64,000 nucleotides of DNA from Evansella vedderi (GTDB lineage Bacteria; Bacillota; Bacilli; Bacillales; Salisediminibacteriaceae), in contig NZ_JAUSUG010000001.1 in the NCBI RefSeq assembly GCF_030813435.1, positions 485,117 through 549,116 of the forward strand, given 5' to 3'. The notes beneath the pieces are model-generated. The model had not been told where the DNA came from. It worked only from the letters and a program-made list of their open reading frames with translations, and made no database searches. Shown one piece after another: positions 45,370 to 52,350 of the stretch (position 1 is the first letter of the stretch; each line of letters opens with the position of its first letter). A program made the position numbers and the translations under genes.

Positions 45370-46731
45370 ATGGCATCAAAATTCAGAATTTTCTCAATCG
45401 TTTGTTTTGTAATATTATTGACAGCGGCTATAATTGGATGTTCAGACAGTACAAGTTCTGGTGATGCAAATACGAATAACAACGAGAATACGAATTCAGA
45501 GAATGCAGAATCAGATCAAGCAAATATAGATTCAGTTGAAGAAGTTGAATTACGATTTATGTGGTGGGGAAGTCAAACGCGTCATGATCGAATGCTTAAA
45601 TTGATTGAACTCTATGAAGAAGAGAATCCACATGTAACCATTAACTATGAGTTTCTAAATTTTGATGATTATGCAGAAAGACTTGCTACTCAAGCCGCAG
45701 CTGGAAATGCCCCAGATGTATTTTTTATTGTAGATCGCTGGCTGCCGCAATATACCGATGCTGGATTATTAGCTGATTTGCAGCCGTACATTGACTCTGG
45801 AGCAATTAATACAGATCACATTGAACAATCAGCTTTAGATCCAGGGTATATTGGCGATCAACTAGTTGGATTAAATGCAGGAAGCAATGCGTTCGCACTA
45901 GGTTATAACCCTGAAATGTTTGACGAAGCTGGTGTCCCGTATCCTGAGCCTGGATATACATGGGATGATTTGGTAGAGATGGGGCGTCAAGTACAAGACG
46001 CTTTGGGACTAAAATACGGTCTAGTTTTAGATCCTCAGCATGATCGTACCTTTGGTGTATGGCTTAGACAACATGGACAGTGGTTATATAATGAAGATGG
46101 TACAGAGCTAGGTATGGAGGATGATCAACTTTTCATAGATTTCTTAAATTACAAGATGAATATAGTTGAAGAGGGAATCGCTCCTCCTGCTGACGTAGCA
46201 ATTGCATCGGGGAATGTTGAGAACTGGTTACTTGTTACAGGTGAATCACCAATGCAAATTTTCCACAGCAATCAAATTGTTCCTGCACAAGCAGCTGCAA
46301 ATAAAGAGTTTGCTATTACATCTTTACCGTTTCATGAAAATGGTGAGTCTGGCCAATATATTAGAGCTGGATTGTTCTATGCAATGAACGCTAACACACC
46401 TCACACTGATGAGGTAATTAAGTTCATGGATTTTATGACTAATAGTAAAGAAGCAAACGGTATCTTACAAGCTGAGTATGGTGTACCAATCTCAGCAGAA
46501 ATTCGCGAATTTCTTTATGCTGATGCTGAACGGGGAATCCAGCAAACATTTGAATATATTGAAATGATGTCTGAAATCGTTAGTGATCCACCACCACCAA
46601 TGCCTCCAATCGGCCAAGAAATGAATGTTTTCTTCCAAGATGTTTTCTATGAGGTGTACTACGGCTTAATTACACCTGAAGAAGCACTTGAAAAGTATAA
46701 AAACGGATTACAGGATATGATAGACAGGTAA
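45370..46731 (+). CDS. Extracellular solute-binding lipoprotein, family 1 (sugar ABC)
   Basis: 453 residues. The signal peptide ends in a lipobox, AAIIGC, followed by an Asn/Ser/Glu linker and a family 1 binding fold: VELRFMWWGSQTRHDRML, then NAPDVFFIVDRW, MFDEAGVPYPEPGYTWDD and a PPPPMPPIGQEM segment near the C terminus. Binds an oligosaccharide or glycoside, judging by family. No permease or ATPase gene is beside it, so it must use a transporter coded elsewhere. Long ~145-nt leader; ATG behind AGGGGGA. Confidence 0.87.
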   Translation: MASKFRIFSIVCFVILLTAAIIGCSDSTSSGDANTNNNENTNSENAESDQANIDSVEEVELRFMWWGSQTRHDRMLKLIELYEEENPHVTINYEFLNFDDYAERLATQAAAGNAPDVFFIVDRWLPQYTDAGLLADLQPYIDSGAINTDHIEQSALDPGYIGDQLVGLNAGSNAFALGYNPEMFDEAGVPYPEPGYTWDDLVEMGRQVQDALGLKYGLVLDPQHDRTFGVWLRQHGQWLYNEDGTELGMEDDQLFIDFLNYKMNIVEEGIAPPADVAIASGNVENWLLVTGESPMQIFHSNQIVPAQAAANKEFAITSLPFHENGESGQYIRAGLFYAMNANTPHTDEVIKFMDFMTNSKEANGILQAEYGVPISAEIREFLYADAERGIQQTFEYIEMMSEIVSDPPPPMPPIGQEMNVFFQDVFYEVYYGLITPEEALEKYKNGLQDMIDR

Positions 46732-46753
46732 AAGTGAATTAATTTTAAAACGC

Positions 46754-46783
46754 AAAGGTGCCCTATTTGGGGCACTTTTTTAC
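46754..46783 (+). terminator. Terminator after the orphan binding-protein gene
   Basis: GGTGCCC pairs with GGGGCAC(C), loop TATTT, followed by six T. Confidence 0.88.
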
Positions 46784-47032
46784 ATGTGAAAACCTCAATA
46801 TGTATCATCCTTTAGAAGGCTTACTTTGAAAACTTTTTTTAATTTTTCTAAAAGCTTGTGATAGTGGAAGGCGGCACTGTCTCTTCCTCTACAAGCTTAT
46901 CTTGGTAACGTATCCGTCGAGACAAATCCATGTCTTTACGACAAAGCAACTCTCTTTGTAGCGGATCCAAACAAGCCTTTTAGACTAAAACTATCCTTGG
47001 ATGGGGAAAATAAGTAACATTCGATTTTAAAA
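46784..47032. other. Gene-free gap with several short hairpins
   Basis: 46850-46990 can form AAGCTTGT/ACAAGCTT enclosing AGTG/CACT, then ATCCG/CGGAT enclosing AGACA/TGTCT and ACAAAG/CTTTGT hairpins. AGTGGAAGGCGGC near 46864 recalls the R1 repeat, so this may be a decayed repeat rather than an RNA gene. No ORF with a ribosome site. Confidence 0.4.
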
Positions 47033-47050
47033 AAAGGAGGGAGAAAAAGG

Positions 47051-47518
47051 ATGACAACTACTTTAAAGGTGGGAGATATGGCCCCAGAGTTCTCTCTTAG
47101 TGCCACATTGAAGGATAAAATAGCCCTTTCTGATTACAGGGGGAATAAGAATGTTCTGTTGGCATTTTACCCATTAGATTTTACCCCTGGTTGAATTAAG
47201 GAAATAACCTCTTGGAAAGAGGACTATAAAAGGTTTGAAGAATTAAATGCGGAGATTCTTGCTATTAGTGTAGACCATATTTATTCCCACAATGTCTTTG
47301 CTGCAAGTCTTGGGACACTCCCTTACCCTCTGCTATCTGATTGGCACAAACAAACGGTGAAAAACTACGGGGTGTTCCATGAAAAAAATGAAACGGCAAT
47401 CCGTTCCGTTTTTGTGATCAATAAAGAGGGTCAAATAACCTATATGAATACATCCTTTGACGCAAAAAATAAGGAGCATTATGAACAAGTTTTTATGGAG
47501 ATTAATAAATTAAGTTAG
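47051..47518 (+). CDS. Peroxiredoxin (AhpC/TSA) with in-frame UGA at the catalytic Cys: selenoprotein candidate
   Basis: 155 sense codons plus one internal TGA at codon 48. The frame before it gives [11 protein letters not shown] and [10 protein letters not shown]; the frame after it resumes with [11 protein letters not shown] and later [16 protein letters not shown] and [12 protein letters not shown], a complete BCP/AhpE-like peroxiredoxin. The family pattern FTP-x-C puts the peroxidatic Cys exactly at the TGA. No Cys occurs elsewhere in the protein. Either UGA encodes selenocysteine or a single base change has killed the gene; all the rest, including a strong AAAGGAGGG site, is intact. No sel genes lie in the window. 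Confidence 0.75.
47195..47227 (+). promoter_or_regulatory. SECIS-like hairpin after the UGA
   Basis: CCTCTT (47208-47213) and AAGAGG (47217-47222) close a three-base GGA loop, with ATA/TAT possibly pairing below an internal loop. The loop begins 20 nt after the UGA and opens with G, in line with the bacterial SECIS rules I know (loop G, loop ~16-37 nt downstream). A six-base stem alone can occur by chance. Confidence 0.5.
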
Positions 47519-47551
47519 CACTGCAAACAACAGGATTTTTGTTAAAATTAT

Positions 47552-47584
47552 ATGTACCCCTAGCGAGATAGGTTAGGGGTACAT
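47552..47584. terminator. Hairpin downstream of the peroxiredoxin gene
   Basis: ATGTACCCCTA pairs perfectly with TAGGGGTACAT around 11 nt. No T run follows, so its role as a terminator is uncertain. Confidence 0.45.
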
Positions 47585-47701
47585 CACCGTTTATATAATT
47601 GTATCCCCAATAAAGGTTAGAAAATTAGAAAATAAAGTTCGGTAGTTTAAATAATATAGGTAAGTTAACGAGGATACACACGATGTTTAGAAGTTGAACT
47701 A

Positions 47702-48109
47702 TTACTGTTTTTGATTTAGTAGCTCTAATACACCTTGGTGTTGCTTTTGTACGATTGTAATTTGTTTAATTTCACTGCTTAATTCCTTTTTTGTTTCATC
47801 AAGCTCTCTCATCATACTGCCATAGTAAAATGCCACTTCTTTTCTAAAGATATTTTGTTCATTCTTCAAGCTAGAAATGTCCCCCTGCATAGCAGAAATA
47901 TCTTCTCTCATAGCCGCTTGCCCTTGCTTGAGTCCGGAGATATCCCCCTGCATAGAAGAAATATTCCCCTGCATAGAAGAAATATCGCCTTGCATAGAAG
48001 AAATATTCCCCTGCATAGTAGTAATATCTTTTCTCATTGCAGTTTGTCCTTCTGTCAAAATATCAAGTCTACTCAGTATTTCCTTCAACACTGCTTCTAT
48101 TTTGATCAC
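47702..48109 (-). CDS. Coiled-coil protein with seven-residue repeats
   Basis: 135 residues, hydrophilic, without membrane segment. Residues ~30-60 repeat a heptad of the type SSMQGDI/SSMQGNI five times, coded by a 21-bp DNA repeat at ~47933-48025, within a longer coiled coil; a C-terminal helix follows (KKELSSEIKQITIVQKQ). No known family. The GTG at 48109 overlaps the only good ribosome site (GGGAGG), so the real start may be a few codons later. Copy number of the 21-bp unit may vary between strains. Confidence 0.62.
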   Translation of the reverse strand: MIKIEAVLKEILSRLDILTEGQTAMRKDITTMQGNISSMQGDISSMQGNISSMQGDISGLKQGQAAMREDISAMQGDISSLKNEQNIFRKEVAFYYGSMMRELDETKKELSSEIKQITIVQKQHQGVLELLNQKQ

Positions 48110-48232
48110 CTCCCTTTCTTACATTATACTGCTTGTCCATTACGTAGTCACGTTAGAAAAAGAGGCTTTAAGTATAATTTTTCCCAAATTAGAAGAGGTT
48201 AAGAGGGGAGTAAATATTTGGAGGTATTCCGT

Positions 48233-49015
48233 ATGTGGAACGCCATTCTTTGGGGTACAATAGCTGCTTCTGCCACGTTGATGGGGGCTATTGTAGTTTT
48301 AAAATTTAAAGTTCCTAGAAAAGTCATTGGATTTATAATGGCATTAGGAACAGGGGCATTAATTGGAGCTACTACTTATGAATTATTAGAGGAATCCCTT
48401 GAAATTAGTGGTTTTTTAGAAGTAGCCATTGGTTTTTTAGGAGGGGCTTTAATATTTACCATTTTAGATTATCTAATTGTCCGTAAAGGAGGACAGGAAA
48501 GGAAGCATTCGGAACGGTCTTCTGAGGGCTTCAGTAATACCTCCTCCTTATTTGGTGCAGCAAAACAAACGAAAGGAAAAGGAAAGGCTTCGGGAGCGGG
48601 AATATTTATTGGGACAGTGATGGATACCCTCCCAGAATCAGCTTTGATTGGAATGAGTTTAATTGGCGGGGGAACTGTTAGTTTAGCTTTAGTAGTGTCA
48701 ATATTTATAAGTAATATTCCTGAGGGCTTATCCAGTACTGTGGGGTTATTAAAAAGTGGTTACACGAAAAAGAAAATTCTTTTCTTATGGGCATTGGTTG
48801 TGTTTTTCTCTGCATTAAGCTCCCTGGCTGGGGCAACATTACTTGAAGATGCGTCAAATAGTATGAAAGCGATCGTTAGTTGTTTTGCTGGGGGAGCGAT
48901 TATAGCCATGATTGCATCTACAATGATGCCAGAAGCCTATAAAGAAGGGGGCCCAGTAGTAGGATTTGTCACTTCTATTGGTGTGTTCATATCATTGTGG
49001 CTTCACTATCTTTAA
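48233..49015 (+). CDS. ZIP family metal transporter-like protein
   Basis: 260 residues with eight membrane segments and a charged, Lys/Ser-rich loop after segment 3, the ZupT layout. The transport helices read MDTLPESALIGMSL and ISNIPEGLSSTVGL; in typical ZIP proteins the second motif is HNxPEG, so the metal-binding His is replaced by Ser, and the first lacks His as well. Metal choice is therefore unclear. ATG start at 48233, 8 nt after GGAGG. Confidence 0.75.
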   Translation: MWNAILWGTIAASATLMGAIVVLKFKVPRKVIGFIMALGTGALIGATTYELLEESLEISGFLEVAIGFLGGALIFTILDYLIVRKGGQERKHSERSSEGFSNTSSLFGAAKQTKGKGKASGAGIFIGTVMDTLPESALIGMSLIGGGTVSLALVVSIFISNIPEGLSSTVGLLKSGYTKKKILFLWALVVFFSALSSLAGATLLEDASNSMKAIVSCFAGGAIIAMIASTMMPEAYKEGGPVVGFVTSIGVFISLWLHYL

Positions 49016-49170
49016 ATGAAGGTGACCACACATTTCGGAGTCACCCAAGAGGTTGTTTAGCTTGTTTTCCGCTTTTACATTAACAGAAAGATTAATGGCA
49101 AACACCACTACCCCTAAAACAACGATAATGCCACCGAACCCTATAATTGCTCCTGAGGCATTAAGTGGAG
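48992..49170 (-). other. Possible remnant of a small membrane protein gene
   Basis: An open minus-strand frame encodes GAIIGFGGIIVVLGVVVFAI, a good membrane segment, and a charged tail with AENKLNNLLGD. No start codon with a ribosome site exists; the frame's upstream part is the array at 49171. It could be a gene cut by that array, or chance. Confidence 0.3.
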
Positions 49171-49317
49171 TATTGACAGTTCGAAGTTGTAATCCGGCCA
49201 AAGTGTCAAAGCTTTGAGTATTGACACTTCGACGTTGGAATCGTGATGAAGTGTCAAAGCATAAGAGAAGCAGTGACACTTCGTTACTGGAATACTGCTG
49301 AAGTATCATAGCTTAAG
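49171..49317. repeat. Three-unit hairpin array of ~50 nt, arms TTGACACTTC / GAAGTGTCAA
   Basis: The left arm (TTGACA, then TTGACACTTC, then GTGACACTTC) starts at 49173, 49221 and 49273; the right arm (GTGTCAAAGC or GTATCATAGC) at 49203, 49251 and 49303. Steps are 48 and 52 nt on both sides. The middle unit has a perfect 10-bp stem. Confidence 0.8.
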
Positions 49318-49502
49318 ATTAAGTCTCCTTTTCTCGCCACCATCAACCTTTTAACTGATTGATACCTAATCCTATAATCTTTCTCCTCTCTATGAGATTT
49401 CTGAAGGAAAGAAATGTGGGGAAAATTGCTTAATACCTATTTACATAATGTTTAACTTATCTTTAATCGTTAAGGAAACAAGACTCATTATCTGTGAAAA
49501 AA

Positions 49503-49518
49503 AGTGAAACGCTTCACT
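49503..49518. promoter_or_regulatory. Rex-like palindrome 1
   Basis: AGTGAA-ACGC-TTCACT is a perfect inverted repeat with the GTGAA-N4-TTCAC core of the Rex box (consensus TTGTGAA-N4-TTCACAA). It lies ~310 bp upstream of the NDH-2 start and is the weakest of three matches. Confidence 0.5.
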
Positions 49519-49590
49519 AATTAGACACAAATAGCGGGATAGACCGTCTTGAAATGGAAATGAAGTTGGGGTAATCTTGAATTGAGAAAA

Positions 49591-49608
49591 ATGTGAATAG
49601 TTTCACAT
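49591..49608. promoter_or_regulatory. Rex-like palindrome 2
   Basis: ATGTGAA-TAGT-TTCACAT is a perfect inverted repeat that matches the Rex box at 12 of 14 fixed positions. ~220 bp upstream of the NDH-2 gene. Confidence 0.65.
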
Positions 49609-49649
49609 ACATGACGAGGACAATGCTCTTTTGTGGTGAGAGAGGTTGG

Positions 49650-49735
49650 ACCGCGACAAGTTGAGAGGAGAAGCAGCTCGAATTGTCGCGAAAGCCTTTG
49701 TATTGGGACAAGTCAACTGGAAAAGCGACTCGAAG
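49650..49735. repeat. Two-unit array of 52 nt, keyword GACAAGT...CTCGAA
   Basis: GACAAGT begins at 49655 and 49707, and CTCGAA at 49677 and 49729: steps of exactly 52 nt for both. The first unit is also closed by CGCGACAA/TTGTCGCG. It lies between two Rex-like sites upstream of the NDH-2 gene. Confidence 0.75.
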
Positions 49736-49753
49736 CTTTTTTTAAAGGTTACC

Positions 49754-49771
49754 ATGTGAATATTTTTACAA
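49754..49771. promoter_or_regulatory. Rex-like palindrome 3
   Basis: ATGTGAA-TATT-TTTACAA matches the Rex box at 12 of 14 positions and ends 41 bp before the NDH-2 start codon, the best placed of the three. Rex represses ndh in B. subtilis when NADH is low. Confidence 0.65.
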
Positions 49772-49812
49772 AAAATAGAAAGACGTGTAAATGAGGGGAA
49801 AGGGGAATTGAC

Positions 49813-51039
49813 ATGAGTAAAACAAGAATTGTCATTTTAGGCGCTGGGTATGGTGGGATGATTACTTCCAAGAGACTTGGGAAACTGCTGAAAGCTGGGG
49901 AAGCGGATGTAACTCTTATCAATAAGCATGATTATCACTACTTAACAACAGAGCTGCATAAAACAGCAGCAGGAACGGAACCTGACAGCAAGATTGCCTT
50001 GCCAATTACACAATTTATTGACCAAGAAAAGGTTACTTTTAAAAAAGGAACGGTTTCGTCCATTGATTATAGCGGTAATAAAGTTTTATTAGAAGGGGGA
50101 GAAAAAGTAAATTACGATTATTTGGTAGTTTCCCTAGGGTTCCATGTATCAACTTTTGGAATTCCAGGCATTAAGGAACATGCCTTTGAGGTTCGTAGTT
50201 TCAGAAGTTCCAAGACGATATACCACCACATTCAAAGACAATTTGCCCTTTACAAAGAGGACGAAGATCCATCACGCTTAACCTTTGTGGTTGCAGGTGC
50301 AGGTTTTACAGGGGTGGAGGTTGTTGGAGAGTTGGTGGTAAAACTGCCAGAACTGGCTGAAGAGTATAACATTCCTTTTGATAAGGTGAGAATCGTGAAC
50401 GTGGAGGCTGCTCCAACGATCTTGCCTGGGAGTGCAGATGCTGCAGTTGACTATGCTAGTAGAATACTAGACAAAAGGGGTGTGGAGGTAAAGACTTCAA
50501 CGAAAGTTCTTGAATGCAAAGAGGACAACATCATTACAGATAATGGAGACCTCCCATCGAGGACCCTTATTTGGACATGTGGTGTTCAAGGCCATCATCT
50601 ATTTGAAGGAACAGGTATTGAAACGGTTCAAGGAAGGGCAGTAGTGGATGAGTATTTACGTATTCCAACCTTGAAGAATGTGTTCTGTATTGGAGACAAT
50701 TCCTACTTTAAGACTGGAGAAAAAACACCACTTCCTCCTACAGCACAGGTTGCTTTACAACAGGCACCAGTTTGTGGAGACAACATTGTAGGGACTATCC
50801 GGGGGACAGAGTTGAGGAAATTTGAATACCACCATAAAGGTTCCGTTGCTTCTCTAAGTGAACATTATGGTGTAGGGGAGGTAGGTGGTGCTCTCCTTAA
50901 AGGAAAAATAGCAGCAGCCATGAAGAAAGTGATTGGATACCGCTATTTATTTTTTCTAGGAGGCCCTTCCCTTATGCTTAAGCATTTCTTCGGTGGAGGT
51001 ACCTCTCTGGCGAAGGTTGCAGCAAAGCAGCAAGGATAA
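49813..51039 (+). CDS. ndh: Type II NADH dehydrogenase (NDH-2)
   Basis: 408 residues, a single-subunit membrane-associated flavoprotein that passes electrons from NADH to menaquinone without pumping protons. FAD site IVILGAGYGGMITSKRL at the N terminus, DYLVVSLG, NADH site FVVAGAGFTGVEVVGEL near 165, and FCIGDNSYF plus PPTAQVALQQ near 300 typical of NDH-2. The C-terminal amphipathic helix is present. ATG behind AAGGGGAA. Three Rex-like boxes upstream fit redox control. Confidence 0.92.
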   Translation: MSKTRIVILGAGYGGMITSKRLGKLLKAGEADVTLINKHDYHYLTTELHKTAAGTEPDSKIALPITQFIDQEKVTFKKGTVSSIDYSGNKVLLEGGEKVNYDYLVVSLGFHVSTFGIPGIKEHAFEVRSFRSSKTIYHHIQRQFALYKEDEDPSRLTFVVAGAGFTGVEVVGELVVKLPELAEEYNIPFDKVRIVNVEAAPTILPGSADAAVDYASRILDKRGVEVKTSTKVLECKEDNIITDNGDLPSRTLIWTCGVQGHHLFEGTGIETVQGRAVVDEYLRIPTLKNVFCIGDNSYFKTGEKTPLPPTAQVALQQAPVCGDNIVGTIRGTELRKFEYHHKGSVASLSEHYGVGEVGGALLKGKIAAAMKKVIGYRYLFFLGGPSLMLKHFFGGGTSLAKVAAKQQG

Positions 51040-51070
51040 GCGAATTTTGCCAAATAACATAAAACCGTCA

Positions 51071-51106
51071 AAGGGGGAGGGCGAATAACCCATCCTCCCC
51101 TTTTTT
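51071..51106 (+). terminator. Terminator between ndh and the convergent amidase gene
   Basis: GGGGGAGG pairs with CCTCCCC across ~12 nt, followed by six T. Confidence 0.85.
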
Positions 51107-51110
51107 ATAT

Positions 51111-52109
51111 TTAGCTGCACCAGGTGCCGGTTTTCCTTAGATGGAAGATGTTCTTAGAAAGGAGCTTAAATAGGCTGGTGCCAAAAAAGTGTTTGGTAGT
51201 ATGAAATGTGCAATAAGCTATGGGATTTACTCCACCCTGTGATACCTTTGGATAAACCCTTTCTTCTGTTTTTTTGAAAAAAACAGTAACTTCATCTGGA
51301 TCGATTTCCTCTGCATATTCCATTGCTCCCTCTTCCTTTACACCTTCTTCTTCTATAACGTCATAAACTTCAAAATAAACTTTTACACTGTTAGCTAAAG
51401 CTTGAGCTGAACGCAGTTGAAATTCCTCTGTCTTAATTAGTGCTTCTTCCTCAGGATTCGTTAAAAAGGCGATCTCTACTAAAACAGCTGGCATTTGCGC
51501 TTTGCGGAGAACATAAAAGTTCTGATTATTGCGGAGTTCACGGTCCCGTAATCCGAGAGCGTTGAGCACGTTTTCGTGAACAATTTCTGCAAATCGTTTA
51601 CTGTCATCACGGTATTCTAGCTGTAATGGATGAGGGGGGAGTCTAGGGTTCAAGTGGTTTATCCCATCGTAGTAATAGGTTTCTGTTCCTCCGGTATTGG
51701 AACTGTTAACATCTTGATTGTGGTGGATGGACAAGAAAAGACTGTTATCATTATTTCCTTCCACAAACTGATTGGCCACCTTCATTCGGTTTTCCATATC
51801 ATCTAAAAGCCTATCCCTATGCCAAACGGGAATGGACGTATCTTCCACAAAATCAACATCCGTCTCTCTTGTCATGTAAACAGTGATATCCGTAGATTCT
51901 TCAAGAATGTCCCTTAGTTTTAATACCACGAGAAGGTTTGCATCTTTTTCGCAAAAACCAGTTTCATCACCTGAATAACCACATGTTCCATCAAATTGTC
52001 CACCATGACCAGGGTCAATCACCAGTATGTTCTCTGCAAAACTTGTAGCTGGAAAAGCACAAATTAAGAGGATGGTAAAAAAGAGTACTCTTTTTAATTT
52101 GTAAACCAT
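51111..52109 (-). CDS. N-acetylmuramoyl-L-alanine amidase (Amidase_3), secreted
   Basis: 332 residues with a Sec signal peptide (KRVLFFTILLICAFPATSFA). The amidase_3 zinc site is spread over ILVIDPGHGGQ (His), the Glu of FCEKDANL, SIHHNQ (His) and the catalytic Glu in AVLVEIAFLTNPEEE. It cleaves the stem peptide from peptidoglycan glycan strands. An acidic linker and ~60 extra C-terminal residues do not resemble SH3b or SPOR wall-binding domains. The insert with two Cys after DPGHGGQ is unusual for a Bacillus secreted enzyme and may form a disulfide. Confidence 0.88.
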   Translation of the reverse strand: MVYKLKRVLFFTILLICAFPATSFAENILVIDPGHGGQFDGTCGYSGDETGFCEKDANLLVVLKLRDILEESTDITVYMTRETDVDFVEDTSIPVWHRDRLLDDMENRMKVANQFVEGNNDNSLFLSIHHNQDVNSSNTGGTETYYYDGINHLNPRLPPHPLQLEYRDDSKRFAEIVHENVLNALGLRDRELRNNQNFYVLRKAQMPAVLVEIAFLTNPEEEALIKTEEFQLRSAQALANSVKVYFEVYDVIEEEGVKEEGAMEYAEEIDPDEVTVFFKKTEERVYPKVSQGGVNPIAYCTFHTTKHFFGTSLFKLLSKNIFHLRKTGTWCS

Positions 52110-52236
52110 ATATCCCTCCCGAAAGAAGATTTGTATTCATTATATTACGTGATATAAAGGAATAAGCTAATTTATTTGTCCTAGAAAAAACGAATCCCTA
52201 CGTATTGGAAGACCAAACTAAATTAGTAACAAAAAA

Positions 52237-52270
52237 CACTCGACAGTTTTCTGTCGGGTGATTTCTTTAG
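52237..52270. terminator. Hairpin in the amidase-M42 gap
   Basis: CACTCGACAG pairs with CTGTCGGGTG around TTTT, followed by ATTTCTTT, with an A run before it. No gene ends here on either strand, so it may be a leader attenuator or relic. Confidence 0.5.
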
Positions 52271-52350
52271 GGATACTAATTTATCAATCTACCTTAAAAA
52301 ATGTATAATAAAAGAAAGCACGAATCCATTTTTGAGAGGAGATTTACTAC

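Noticed and set aside
46850..46990. New structured RNA upstream of the peroxiredoxin gene
   Set aside because: Several short hairpins exist, but part of it looks like decayed R1 repeat and no terminator or promoter frames it. Kept only as a gap note.
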